A stretch of 64,000 nt of DNA from Muribaculaceae bacterium Isolate-110 (HZI). Its GTDB lineage: Bacteria; Bacteroidota; Bacteroidia; Bacteroidales; Muribaculaceae. The translations under genes were made by a program, and so were the position numbers. This document shows, one piece after another, positions 8,352 through 17,164 of this stretch. The stretch covers positions 1 through 64,000 of the forward strand of contig RIBL01000001.1 of the NCBI GenBank assembly GCA_003762875.1. The letters run 5' to 3'. The notes beneath the pieces were generated by a model. The model searched no databases. It was not told the origin of the DNA and saw only the letters and a list, made by a program, of their open reading frames with translations. Every line of letters begins with the position of its first letter. Within the stretch, counting starts at the first letter, position 1.

Positions 8352-11339
8352 TTAAAAGTTAATGTTAAGGCCTACAGTATAGTTGCGTGTGTTGGGATAA
8401 GAACTCATATCCACGCCGCGTGCAAACAAGGTGTTGGAGCTGACCTCAGGATCAAATCCGGAATATTTCGTAAGTGTAAACACATTTGACACTGTCGCAT
8501 AAATGCGCAGACGTTCCATAAATAGTTTTTTTGAAATATTTGTCGGAAGTGTATAACCCAACTGCACGTTTTTCAGACGGAAGTAATCGCCTTTTTCCAC
8601 ATAGAATGTGCTTGGCAGAGAGTTTCCTCCATCGGCATTGGTAACCTTGGCTATGGGTACATAGGTATTGGTGTTTTCTTTGGTCCACGAGTTGAGCACA
8701 TCCTTGACCATGTTGTTGGAATAGTTGAAGTAATAGTCATACTTGCGTGCATTGAATATATCGTTGCCTGCTACACCCTGGAAGAAGAGTGACAAATCGA
8801 AATCACGATAAAACACATCAAGATTTATGCCATAGGAATATTTTGGTATAGGATTACCTATTATAACCTTATCCTCCGCAGTGATGCGACCGTTACCGTC
8901 GGTGTCATGGAATATAAAGTTGCCCTCAGAATCAAAACCGTCGATGGTATAGCCGTAGAACGAGCCTATTGGATCACCCGGACGAGTGATTGTGGCTGCG
9001 TCGTTGAATTTTGATGAAAAAGCTCCGGCTGTAATGGGCTGCACATTCTCGCCAAGTGCCAGCACTTTGTTTTTTAGTGTGGTGAGGTTGGCTGTGAGAT
9101 TGAAACGCAGCTCGTTGGTTATGCTTTTGTTCCATCCGGCCATAAACTCGAAACCTTTGTTCTCCACCGAGGCTGTGTTGACGTAAGGAGTCTCGTTAGA
9201 GGAATTGATTTCAAAGATCTGACCAGACGAGAGATTCAGATTGATGTTGGCAAGAAGATCGGTATTCTTCTTGTAAAAATAGTTGGCGTGGAATGTGATT
9301 TCATTGTTGAAGAGACCGAGTTCGATACCTACGTCCGAAGTCTTGGATGTCTCCCATTTCAGGTCCTTTGTCTTGAGATATGCCGCATGACCGTTGGTGA
9401 AACGGTTTCCGCCGGTCGTATATACAATCGGACCAAAAGCGATATCGTCAAAGTTATAGGGCGACAGGAAGTTGGCACCAAGCTCGCCGTAAGAGGCTGT
9501 GAGTTTGAGATTGGTGACAGGTGTGCCCTGAAGAAACTTTTCTTTATGGATATTCCAGCCAATTGATGCTGCCGGGAAGTAGCCTGTGCGATAGTCCTTA
9601 TGAAATTTGGATGACTCATCGCGGCGTATTGATGCCGAGAACAGATATTTGCCGTCATAGTCATAATTGACACGTGCGAAGAATGACAGAAGTGCGGCAT
9701 TGGTCTCTCCAGCCGAAATTTTGCCATCAATATTGCTGAAACCTATTACGTTGGTGGCTCCAAGGTCATTTATTGTACTATATGACTGATAACGGTAGAA
9801 TTCACGCATCCAAGAATGTCCGAGAGTAGCCTGAACACCGTGTTTGCCAAACTCGCGGTCAAAGCTGAACACGTTGTCCCAGGTGTAATTCGATGATATG
9901 TTGCGGCTCTCCTCAAGAGAGTTGCGGTTATTGCCATAGTCATTGTCGGGTGTGCCGTCCTCGTTCCACTTGGCCCAATATATCGGTGTGTGGGTAAAGC
10001 CGTGCTTGGATGTGTAGTTGCCGGAAAACGATGTGGTGAACCGCAGGCCTTTAATTAATTCCACTCCTGCGCTGAATCCGCCCATGACGTCAAAGTTGGT
10101 CGTAAACTGTTTGCGGGCATAGAGTCCGGCAAACGGATTGTTGCGACGTGCATTTTCCGACTCTATATAGTATTCCGGTCCCCAGGAGCTGAATCGTCCC
10201 TGCTCGTCGAGAATAGGAAGTGTCGGCATGCCGATATTGAATGTTGAGGTGGGAGTGCGGCGACGCCAGGTAATCTGAACATTCTCGCTAACGAAAAAGC
10301 GACCGAAATTCCATGATGAATTTGTTCGGGCTGTATATTTTTCAAATTCAGATTTCTTTATCAGACCCTTCTGATTGACATAACCCAGAGAGAAAGAATA
10401 TGAGCCGTAATCGTTTCCACCCGAAATAGATGCATCGGCATTATACATGGGCGCGTTCTGGGTCCATGCGTTCACCCAATCGGTGTCAACAGTCGGATAT
10501 GTCGGGTTTACATTCTCCTCAGCACGCGTCAGACCGCTGTTGTCCGACACCATGTTGGCAAATTCACGCCATTGTGAGGCGTTAAGAAAATCCGGAGCAT
10601 GGGCAATGTCCTGAAGACTGAACGAGAAGTTGGCATCGACTTTTACTTTGCCCTTTTGTCCGTTTTTGGTGGTTATGAGCACTACGCCGTTGGCCGCACG
10701 CGAACCATAGATGGCCGCAGCGGCACCATCCTTAAGCACCTGCATGGTTTCGATGTCGGCAGGATTCAGGGTTGACAATCCGCCGTTGGTGAATACTCCG
10801 TCAACAATATAAAGCGGTTCGGTGGATGTGAGAGATGCCGCGCCACGCACTACAATGTTTACGTCAGCACCGGCTATACCTCCCTGCTGTAGAACATCCA
10901 CACCTGCGGCACGGCCCTGCATGGCCGAGGCTACATTGCCTACAGGTGCTTTGGTGAGTTCTTTGGTTGAGATGGAGGCAACCGACGATGACATTTTAGA
11001 GCGGTTCATTGTGCCGTAACCGATTACCACCACTTCGTCAAGGACTTCTGTGTTTTCGCTTAGCACAACATCTACTTTGTCTTGTCCGGCAGCTATGGCG
11101 ACCTCCTTGGTGTGGTAACCGACATAACTGATGACAAGTGTGGCCGGAGTCGCGACCTTGAGCGAAAAGTTGCCGTCAAAATCGGTGGTACATCCGATTG
11201 TCGACCCTTTCTGCATGATAGATGCTCCGATCAGAGGCTCACCGGTGTTGTCGCTCACATTACCGGTGACCAACGTAGTCTGAGCTGAGGCTATCATTGC
11301 TGTCAGCAGACAGATACATGTCAGCAAATGTTTTAACAT
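8352..11339 (-). CDS. SusC/RagA-family TonB-dependent receptor (NanO-type)
   Basis: 995 residues. Signal peptide MLKHLLTCICLLTAMIASAQ; carboxypeptidase-regulatory-like domain (VTGNVSDNTGEPLIGASI to ISYVGYHTKEVAI); TonB-box region VLDEVVVIGYGTMNRSKM; plug domain with VGNVASAMQGRAAGVDV, LYIVDGVFTNGG and AAIYGSRAANGVVLITTKNG; then a beta-barrel ending NTRNYTVGLNINF, a terminal aromatic as in outer-membrane proteins. It imports substrate across the outer membrane using TonB energy, with the downstream SusD protein as lid. It lies 47 bp after the epimerase gene within the sialic acid operon, so free or bound sialic acid is the likely cargo. Length is typical of SusC proteins. Confidence 0.94.
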   Translation of the reverse strand: MLKHLLTCICLLTAMIASAQTTLVTGNVSDNTGEPLIGASIMQKGSTIGCTTDFDGNFSLKVATPATLVISYVGYHTKEVAIAAGQDKVDVVLSENTEVLDEVVVIGYGTMNRSKMSSSVASISTKELTKAPVGNVASAMQGRAAGVDVLQQGGIAGADVNIVVRGAASLTSTEPLYIVDGVFTNGGLSTLNPADIETMQVLKDGAAAAIYGSRAANGVVLITTKNGQKGKVKVDANFSFSLQDIAHAPDFLNASQWREFANMVSDNSGLTRAEENVNPTYPTVDTDWVNAWTQNAPMYNADASISGGNDYGSYSFSLGYVNQKGLIKKSEFEKYTARTNSSWNFGRFFVSENVQITWRRRTPTSTFNIGMPTLPILDEQGRFSSWGPEYYIESENARRNNPFAGLYARKQFTTNFDVMGGFSAGVELIKGLRFTTSFSGNYTSKHGFTHTPIYWAKWNEDGTPDNDYGNNRNSLEESRNISSNYTWDNVFSFDREFGKHGVQATLGHSWMREFYRYQSYSTINDLGATNVIGFSNIDGKISAGETNAALLSFFARVNYDYDGKYLFSASIRRDESSKFHKDYRTGYFPAASIGWNIHKEKFLQGTPVTNLKLTASYGELGANFLSPYNFDDIAFGPIVYTTGGNRFTNGHAAYLKTKDLKWETSKTSDVGIELGLFNNEITFHANYFYKKNTDLLANINLNLSSGQIFEINSSNETPYVNTASVENKGFEFMAGWNKSITNELRFNLTANLTTLKNKVLALGENVQPITAGAFSSKFNDAATITRPGDPIGSFYGYTIDGFDSEGNFIFHDTDGNGRITAEDKVIIGNPIPKYSYGINLDVFYRDFDLSLFFQGVAGNDIFNARKYDYYFNYSNNMVKDVLNSWTKENTNTYVPIAKVTNADGGNSLPSTFYVEKGDYFRLKNVQLGYTLPTNISKKLFMERLRIYATVSNVFTLTKYSGFDPEVSSNTLFARGVDMSSYPNTRNYTVGLNINF

Positions 11340-11386
11340 GGATTTAAGTGTTACTTTTGATTGTAATAATGATTTCAGGTAGGAAA

Positions 11387-12571
11387 TTACTGCTGCTGTG
11401 TGATTTCATCACATAGAATTGCAGCCTTGATAAGCATCCTTGGGATGTGGAACGGGCCTTTGAACAGATTGCCTTTAGCGGCCTGGGCTACTGTGCCGTC
11501 GCGGTGCAGATAGCCGTACCATTCGGGATTTTCTGTGTCGGGGAAGTGCTGATACATCCACTCATGCGCTTTCTTGTGCATGTCGAGATATTTCTCGTCG
11601 CGAGTGGCTATATAAGCGTAGAGCGTAGCAATGACTGTCTCGCATTGTGGCCACCAGAACTTCATGTCCTGCGAATAGTCCTGAGGCGGGAAGTTGCGGC
11701 AGTCGCGGAAGTTGATAATTCCACCAAACTCTTCATCCCAGCCCCATTCCCATGACCAGTCAAGTATCTGTGTCGCCATGGCTACAAGCTGTTTGTCCCA
11801 GTTGCGGTAACGGGCTTCCTCGAGCAGAAACCATGCTGTCTCGATGCAGTGACCGGGGTTGACAGTGCGGCCGCAGCATGTGTCGATGAGTTTCCCGTCG
11901 GGTGTCACCATTTCAAGCAGAGCCTTGAACTCGGGATGTATGAAGAGTTTTAGTTTCTCGATCGATTCGTCAATCTGTTCGTCCAATACGGGGTCGGAGA
12001 TAGCTTTGCGTATAGATGCCGCCGTGTTGATGAGAATCATGGTTATCGAATGACCGATTGCCGGCTGGGTCGGCAGATATTTGGCCGGAAGTACACCTGG
12101 CGTAGCAATGAATCGCCGGATGTCATTAAAGAGTCTGAGAGCCTTTGATGCATAACTCTTGTCACCGCTTGCCAGCGAATACTCGCTCATGGCAATGGCA
12201 GCAAAACATTCAGAAAATACATAGCGGCGTTTGCGCAAAGGAGTCCCGTCGGCCATGACCTCAAAATACATACGACCGTCTTCTGGATCAAAGCAGTGAG
12301 CTTCGATAAAATCTATGCAGCTCTTGGATGCGGCAAGCCAATCCTCGTTTTGCTCCATGTTGTTATAGGCATAAGCCCCAATGAATCCGAAGCGGCCCTG
12401 AAACCACACCGATTTGGTTGTGTCCATGATGTCTCCGTTCCTGTCAAGACAGGTGTAGACACCGCCGTATACGTGGTCAAGACCTTTGTCTAACCAGAAT
12501 GGCATAATGTTGGACTTCAGGTCATTTTTATATTGTTCGGAACAAGCCGAAAGAAATTCCTTGTGTGCCAT
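11387..12571 (-). CDS. nanE: AGE-family N-acylglucosamine 2-epimerase (ManNAc to GlcNAc)
   Basis: 394 residues with the alpha/alpha-barrel signature of the AGE/renin-binding-protein family: WFQGRFGFIGAY (about 56-67), the two expected active-site histidines in NPGHCIETAW (H241) and GPFHIPRML (H375), and WWPQCETVIATL. It interconverts ManNAc and GlcNAc in the cytosol. In Bacteroides sialic acid operons this family replaces the ManNAc-kinase plus ManNAc-6-P epimerase route, which fits the absence of a nanK-type kinase here. It is not homologous to enterobacterial NanE, so the symbol follows Bacteroides usage. It starts 46 bp after the nanA stop. Confidence 0.88.
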   Translation of the reverse strand: MAHKEFLSACSEQYKNDLKSNIMPFWLDKGLDHVYGGVYTCLDRNGDIMDTTKSVWFQGRFGFIGAYAYNNMEQNEDWLAASKSCIDFIEAHCFDPEDGRMYFEVMADGTPLRKRRYVFSECFAAIAMSEYSLASGDKSYASKALRLFNDIRRFIATPGVLPAKYLPTQPAIGHSITMILINTAASIRKAISDPVLDEQIDESIEKLKLFIHPEFKALLEMVTPDGKLIDTCCGRTVNPGHCIETAWFLLEEARYRNWDKQLVAMATQILDWSWEWGWDEEFGGIINFRDCRNFPPQDYSQDMKFWWPQCETVIATLYAYIATRDEKYLDMHKKAHEWMYQHFPDTENPEWYGYLHRDGTVAQAAKGNLFKGPFHIPRMLIKAAILCDEITQQQ

Positions 12572-12617
12572 TGTCTTAAGATGTTTTATTAGCTATATTG
12601 GTTGGTGATGGTACCGG

Positions 12618-13535
12618 TCAGAGTGTGTTGCAACGTTCGAAAAATCCGATGGCCTCGAGTTCTTTTTTCATCGCCGCTTCCTCTTCGTCGGTCATGTTGC
12701 GGAAAGGTGTACGGTTGGGGCCGAGGTCAAGACCTATAAGTTTCATGATGCGCTTGCCTCCCACAATGTTGCCTCGATAGTTGCATATCACATTGATGAC
12801 TGCCTGTGAGAAATTCTGCTTCTCACGAGCTGTCTCAAGGTCGCCGTTTTCCCATGCCTCGATGATACCGGTCAGTTCGCGGCCGTTGTAGTTTGTGGTG
12901 CCTCCGATGCCACCTCGGGCTCCACCCTGGGCAAGCGAGGGGAGTATGGTCTCGTCCTGGCCGTGAAGCATGTCAAACTTGCCATCCTTGTAGAGACGGC
13001 ACTGGTTGTATTCATACAGGCTTTCATAGGTATATTTGATGCCCGCAAAATTGGGGATACGGCCGTCAACCGCTTTAAGCAGGTCAAGCATCGGAAGGAA
13101 TGCTCCGTTAAATGCCGGAATATGGTAATAGTAGAACGGAAGCATTGGAGCGGCAGCCGCAATCTCCTCGCAATATTTCACGAGCTCCTCGATACGACCG
13201 ATCTTCGGGAAGGGAGGAGCCATTGAGCCGATACCCCATGCTCCAATTTTCTCGGCATGGGCGGCAAGTGTCACACTCTCTCGCAGACAGCAACTGCCCA
13301 CGTGTACGATTACTTTGAAGTCCTTAGGTACGGAAGCGACCCATTTCTCGGCGACAGCCATGCGCTCCTCAGGAGTGAGCATGTATCCTTCGCCGGATGA
13401 ACCGTTGATAAATACGCCTTTGAGACCATTCTTTACAAGCATATCTGCGTATGCGGGGATGACTTCGAGATTAATATCACCGTTGGGATGCATAGGGGTG
13501 AAGGGGGCGTCGATAAGACCTTTGATTTTTTCCAT
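12618..13535 (-). CDS. nanA: N-acetylneuraminate lyase
   Basis: 305 residues, the usual size for this class I aldolase of the DHDPS/NAL superfamily. It cleaves N-acetylneuraminate to ManNAc and pyruvate in the cytosol. Visible: the carboxylate-binding motif GSSGE at 45-49, the catalytic Tyr within FYYYHIP (Tyr137 by count), the Schiff-base Lys167 in GIKYTYES, and GGARGGIGGTTNY near 210-220. These match NAL spacing (Y137/K165 in the enterobacterial enzyme) better than dihydrodipicolinate synthase. It sits between the MFS transporter and epimerase genes. Bacteroides literature calls the equivalent gene nanL. Confidence 0.93.
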   Translation of the reverse strand: MEKIKGLIDAPFTPMHPNGDINLEVIPAYADMLVKNGLKGVFINGSSGEGYMLTPEERMAVAEKWVASVPKDFKVIVHVGSCCLRESVTLAAHAEKIGAWGIGSMAPPFPKIGRIEELVKYCEEIAAAAPMLPFYYYHIPAFNGAFLPMLDLLKAVDGRIPNFAGIKYTYESLYEYNQCRLYKDGKFDMLHGQDETILPSLAQGGARGGIGGTTNYNGRELTGIIEAWENGDLETAREKQNFSQAVINVICNYRGNIVGGKRIMKLIGLDLGPNRTPFRNMTDEEEAAMKKELEAIGFFERCNTL

Positions 13536-13568
13536 AATGATAGCGTTAATGATTAGTGAATTGAATGA

Positions 13569-14876
13569 TTATGCGTTTGCCAGTTTTGAATGGCATTTTT
13601 CGCGGGATTCGTTTTCTTTATTAAGTGTCGTTGGCTTGAGTATTGTAAGCTGAAGCACAACGGCAAGTATGAGAGCTGCGGCCATCATGACAAAGCCGAT
13701 TCCCATCTTTCCTTCGGTGGCAAGCGCGCCGAGAAAGTCTGTGGCAATAGCTCCGATGAAAAGTCCTGACATGTTCATGAGACCATAGGCCGTACCTCGG
13801 TTGCGGGAGGAGACGAATTGGCATAGAATAGGCATATTGTTTGCATCAAACAGTCCATAGCCCAGGCCGAACAGAACACCGGCACCGATTGCGGCAAACA
13901 GTGAGGAGCCATAGCCCATCATGACGAGTGCGGGTATCATTAGAGTGAGTCCTATTGCAGAGGTGTAGATGCGGCCTTTGAGATTTCGTTTCGCCCAGTT
14001 GTCAGCCATCGGACCGCCCACCATGACACCTATAAATGAACTTACGGCGATTGTTATAGTTGCAATGGGGCCGGCTGCGACCATTGAAATGTCAAGAGTT
14101 GAGGCAAAAAGTTCAGGCAGCCAGTTTTTGGTAGACCAACCGGGGATGGAGCAAGAGGCGAAGAAAAACAAAATGGTCCAAAAAGCAATATTGCCCAGCA
14201 ACATGCCCAGAGACGAGCGTATGCCCGAAAGCCCTTGGCGGATTGTTGCTCCTAACGGTAGATTTTCATTTTCAAGAGTTTCGGCTGCTTCGACATTACG
14301 TTTCTCGTAAAGAAAAATTATCAGCACCACCGCATACACTATGCCGATTATGCCAAACCAATGGAATGTCTGTTGCCAGGATAGCTGTTCAGCCACAAAT
14401 GCACCGAAACCACCCACTGCCTGTCCCATATAGAGGCCGGTCATGTGTATGCCAATGGCAAGGCTAAGTTGCTTGCCGGTGAAATAATCGGCAATAAGAG
14501 AAAGTGCGGCCGGTATATACAGAGCCTCACTGATGCCCATTACAGCACGTAGCCAATATACTTCATTGAATGTTGTAGCATATCCGAGCAGAAGTGTTAC
14601 TGTTGACCATACTGCCAGCGAGCCGACAATAAGCCATTTGCGGTTGACTCGGTCAGCGACTATGCCCGAGAGAGGGCTGCACAGTCCATAAATCCACATA
14701 AAGGCAGACATAACTTTGCCAAACATTATTGTCGATTCAAGATCGGTAATATCTACCGACATGGACTCACGCATGGTTGAAAGCATCTGGCGATCCATAT
14801 AGTTAAGGAGTGCCACAACCCAGAGTAGGCCTACCACCAGCCAAGGATACCAGTTTTTATAACGAAATGAATTCAT
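13569..14876 (-). CDS. nanT: MFS transporter, probable inner-membrane sialic acid permease (NanT-type)
   Basis: 435 residues, about twelve hydrophobic segments, with the MFS signature region LLNYMDRQMLSTMRESM in helix 1 and ADRVNRKWLIVGSL in the loop between helices 2 and 3. The first half is followed by a charged central loop (YEKRNVEAAETLENENLPLG, about 210-230), then the second six helices. It probably takes sialic acid from periplasm to cytosol by proton symport. Substrate is inferred from its place between nanA and the YhcH-type gene; the sequence itself shows only the family. Confidence 0.85.
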   Translation of the reverse strand: MNSFRYKNWYPWLVVGLLWVVALLNYMDRQMLSTMRESMSVDITDLESTIMFGKVMSAFMWIYGLCSPLSGIVADRVNRKWLIVGSLAVWSTVTLLLGYATTFNEVYWLRAVMGISEALYIPAALSLIADYFTGKQLSLAIGIHMTGLYMGQAVGGFGAFVAEQLSWQQTFHWFGIIGIVYAVVLIIFLYEKRNVEAAETLENENLPLGATIRQGLSGIRSSLGMLLGNIAFWTILFFFASCSIPGWSTKNWLPELFASTLDISMVAAGPIATITIAVSSFIGVMVGGPMADNWAKRNLKGRIYTSAIGLTLMIPALVMMGYGSSLFAAIGAGVLFGLGYGLFDANNMPILCQFVSSRNRGTAYGLMNMSGLFIGAIATDFLGALATEGKMGIGFVMMAAALILAVVLQLTILKPTTLNKENESREKCHSKLANA

Positions 14877-14896
14877 GATATTGATTATAGGTAATT

Positions 14897-15343
14897 TTAA
14901 ATCTTTACTTTTCCTATCAGCTTTCTGATTTTGCCGTTTGATATAGCTGGAGCATGAGGGTCCTCCGGAAATACTATGCAGAAATCTCCGGTATGGAGTG
15001 TAACATAAAAGTCAGGTCTGTCCATGCTGAGAGCGCAATCGTCATCCACCTTATAAAGTTGTGAATACGATGACACACGCTCAATCGGTCTCCATCCGAT
15101 ATGTTCGACACCGTCAAGGACTACATGGATGTCAATGTAATTTCGGTGCATTTCGAGGGGTTGCTTGTCGGCCTCTATGCCGTCAATACTTAAGTTCATG
15201 ACAAACACGTTGTCTCCGTCAATAGCGATTTTGCCAAGCGGTAATTCTTCAAAATTGTGGGTGGCCACAAATTCAAAGAACTTCTTGATTTTGGGATGCA
15301 GCTTGGTTGCAAGTCTGACATCCGAAGTTGTTCCGATAAACAT
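14897..15343 (-). CDS. YhcH/YjgK/YiaL (NanQ-type) family protein
   Basis: 148 residues, the normal length for this small cupin-like family. Conserved features include HRNYIDIHVVLDGVEHIGWRP and the late FYVTLHTGDFCIVFPEDPHAPA, whose histidines and acids would form the metal/sugar site. The E. coli relative (YhcH/NanQ) speeds the anomerisation of N-acetylneuraminate so that the lyase can use it, which fits the neighbours. It is the first gene of the minus-strand nan operon, about 40 bp after a predicted promoter, with 20 bp to the transporter gene. Confidence 0.85.
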   Translation of the reverse strand: MFIGTTSDVRLATKLHPKIKKFFEFVATHNFEELPLGKIAIDGDNVFVMNLSIDGIEADKQPLEMHRNYIDIHVVLDGVEHIGWRPIERVSSYSQLYKVDDDCALSMDRPDFYVTLHTGDFCIVFPEDPHAPAISNGKIRKLIGKVKI

Positions 15344-15381
15344 GGATTGTTATTAAAATGTGAAAATTAATTATCATGCCA

Positions 15382-15413
15382 CAAAGTAAGCCTAAATTTT
15401 TATAATAACCAAA
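15382..15413 (-). promoter_or_regulatory. Predicted promoter of the nan operon
   Basis: On the minus strand, TTTG (15413-15410) is followed after 20 bp by TTACTTTG (15389-15382), one mismatch from the Bacteroidetes -7 consensus TAnnTTTG. Transcription would begin near 15375, about 32 nt before the first operon gene. Its -33 element lies inside the palindrome at 15411-15431, as expected for a repressed promoter. Confidence 0.5.
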
Positions 15414-15431
15414 TATTTTAATAAAATATTT
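15411..15431. promoter_or_regulatory. Perfect AT-rich palindrome, candidate operator
   Basis: Arms AAATATTTTA (15411-15420) and TAAAATATTT (15422-15431) are exact reverse complements around one base. The palindrome overlaps the -33 box of the predicted nan promoter. Because the whole intergenic region is AT-rich, some self-complementarity is expected by chance, so the operator reading rests on position. Confidence 0.4.
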
Positions 15432-15570
15432 TATAAAGTATGCGATATATTATCAAATAATTTAAATAAGTTGGTTGTATTAATGTTCTTTAACCAAAAT
15501 TTAAGTGGTGGCATACTGATTTTATATCAGAATTAATAAAATCTCCACATGTTTGACGACGTATTTAATA

Positions 15571-15598
15571 TAATAAAAGTAAATGATACTTTTTATTA
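15571..15598. promoter_or_regulatory. Inverted repeat upstream of the ROK regulator, candidate autoregulatory operator
   Basis: Arms TAATAAAAGTA (15571-15581) and TACTTTTTATTA (15587-15598) pair with one bulged base around AATGA. The right arm sits where the -33 element of the ROK gene promoter should be. The TAATAAAA core also occurs in the palindrome at the nan promoter, consistent with one repressor reading both. The rest of the 314-bp region 15344-15657 shows only a short repeat, CTGAT/ATCAG at 15516-15530. Confidence 0.4.
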
Positions 15599-15612
15599 TG
15601 ATATATTTTTAT

Positions 15613-15620
15613 TAATTTTG
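15613..15620 (+). promoter_or_regulatory. Predicted -7 element of the ROK regulator promoter
   Basis: TAATTTTG matches TAnnTTTG exactly. A clear TTTG -33 is missing; TTTT occurs at the right distance in the inverted repeat at 15587-15598. Transcription would begin near 15627, about 31 nt before the ATG at 15658. Confidence 0.45.
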
Positions 15621-15657
15621 TGAATAACATCAATAGTTTATAAAAAAATTGCTTAAT

Positions 15658-16875
15658 ATGACCAGCAATCTAATGTCAGATTTTGCGAATGGAAACAAGA
15701 ATGCATTATTAAAGAAGCAGATTATCACCTATTATATTAATAATGTTACATCCACCATTCCTGAATTGTCCAAAGAACTTAATCTGAGCGTACCGACAGT
15801 CACAAAGCTCATCAAAGAACTTTGTGATGATTCTGTGCTTGACGATTATGGCAAATCTGATTCGAAAGGTGGACGCCGTCCAAGTACTTACGGTCTCAAC
15901 CCCGACTCTGGTTACTTTTTAGGTGTTGATATTAAGAACAGATATATAAATATAGGGTTGTCGAATTTCAAGGGTACTATTGTAAAACAGGATTTCGACA
16001 TACCGATTGAAAATTTCAATGAATCACCCGCCACAATAATATCCATATGCAGAGTCATAAATGAATTTATTGACACATCTGACATCAAAAGATCTCAGAT
16101 CTATAATGGTTGTGTAAATATATCCGGACGAGTCAATCCATATACAGGTTACAGCCGCAGTCTGTTCAACTTTTCCGAAGTCCCGTTGACCGACATCTTG
16201 ACAGAACGGCTCAATATCCCGGTATGTATCGATAATGATACACGTACAATGGCTTATGGCGAATTTCTGCAAGGTGTGGTCAATGGCGAGAAAAATATTC
16301 TCTACATAAATCTAAGTTGGGGACTGGGGCTTGGCATAATATTAAATGGTGAAATATACGGCGGCAAATCAGGATTTGCCGGAGAACTCGGACATGTCAA
16401 TGTGTTTGATAACGAAATAATCTGCCATTGCGGTAAAAAGGGATGCTTGGAAACCGAAGTGTCAGGTAGTGCGCTATATCGTATGCTCGTAGAGAGAATA
16501 CAAGCAGGGCAATCATCAGTCATAACACATGACATAACACAACTGCCACCCCACGAAGCATTGAACGATATCGTAGATGCAATCAATAACGAAGACCTCC
16601 TATGCATAGAACTGCTTGAAGAAATCGGTCAGAAACTCGGCCGACAGATAGCAGGACTTATCAATATATTCAATCCCGAAATAGTGGTTATAGGAGGTGT
16701 ACTCTCTGCAACAGGCGACAACATACTGCAACCGGTAAAATCAGCAGTACGCAAATATTCATTAAATTTGGTAAACAAAGACTCCAAAATAGTCTGTTCG
16801 CGACTCCATGAAAAAGCGGGCATAATTGGAGCCTGTATGATGGCCCGTCGACGTATGTTTGAAGAAATCTCATGA
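15658..16875 (+). CDS. ROK-family transcriptional regulator (NagC/XylR-type), probable nan repressor
   Basis: 405 residues from the ATG at 15658; a TTG three codons earlier is less likely. An N-terminal winged helix-turn-helix (about 20-65; STIPELSKELNLSVPTVTKLIKEL) precedes a ROK domain with YFLGVDIKNRYINIGLSNFKG, the sugar-binding motif GELGHVNV and the structural zinc site CHCGKKGCLE. The HTH makes it a regulator rather than a sugar kinase. ROK repressors typically release DNA on binding a sugar or sugar phosphate; here ManNAc, GlcNAc or a phosphate is plausible. It is divergent from the nan operon, with inverted repeats at both promoters. Local DNA is AT-rich. Confidence 0.88.
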   Translation: MTSNLMSDFANGNKNALLKKQIITYYINNVTSTIPELSKELNLSVPTVTKLIKELCDDSVLDDYGKSDSKGGRRPSTYGLNPDSGYFLGVDIKNRYINIGLSNFKGTIVKQDFDIPIENFNESPATIISICRVINEFIDTSDIKRSQIYNGCVNISGRVNPYTGYSRSLFNFSEVPLTDILTERLNIPVCIDNDTRTMAYGEFLQGVVNGEKNILYINLSWGLGLGIILNGEIYGGKSGFAGELGHVNVFDNEIICHCGKKGCLETEVSGSALYRMLVERIQAGQSSVITHDITQLPPHEALNDIVDAINNEDLLCIELLEEIGQKLGRQIAGLINIFNPEIVVIGGVLSATGDNILQPVKSAVRKYSLNLVNKDSKIVCSRLHEKAGIIGACMMARRRMFEEIS

Positions 16876-17025
16876 CATCGCTAAAAGGCTGCGATTGATG
16901 TAAATTGCTTGAAAATGCGGGGATTTATCGTAGAATCCGTAGTAGAAAAGCAGTGAAGGGGTGATTGCTTGATTTTTAACGGATTACAAAGCTGCTACAC
17001 AATAGCATGAAATAATGAAGCAAGA

Positions 17026-17088
17026 TGAAGTGCCCCCAAAAGTTGGACCGGATAATGTTTAACCACTCCAACTTTTGGGGGCACTTCA
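17026..17088. mobile_element. Perfect 22-bp inverted repeat resembling fused IS3-type ends
   Basis: Arms at 17026-17047 (beginning TGAAGTGCCCCCAAAAGTTG) and 17067-17088 are exact reverse complements with a 19-bp spacer. The TGA...TCA ends and the CCCC-AAAAGTT core resemble terminal repeats of IS3-family elements, so this may be a nearly empty deletion derivative or tiny MITE. No transposase and no convincing target duplication is seen. It lies in the 289-bp gap between the ROK gene and rmlB, whose remaining left part (16876-17025) shows nothing recognisable. It could also fold as a bidirectional terminator. Confidence 0.45.
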
Positions 17089-17096
17089 GTAGATAT

Positions 17097-17143
17097 AAAA
17101 AGCCGCTGCGTTTCAATCGTGGTTGTGATTGAGACGCAGCGGC
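17097..17143 (-). terminator. Rho-independent terminator of the rml operon
   Basis: On the minus strand a 17-bp stem with one mismatch (GCCGCTGCGTCTCAATC, 17143-17127, pairing with 17118-17102) is followed by TTTTT. It begins about 21 bp after the rmlB stop. Confidence 0.85.
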
Positions 17144-17164
17144 CGATATGAGATGGGGGAGTGT

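Noticed and set aside
15516-15530. CTGAT/ATCAG short inverted repeat as a third operator
   Set aside because: Five-base arms are common by chance in such AT-rich DNA and it touches no promoter element.
15649-16875. ROK protein as a GlcNAc/ManNAc kinase
   Set aside because: The N-terminal helix-turn-helix and divergent promoter arrangement fit a regulator; a kinase would begin at the sugar-kinase domain.
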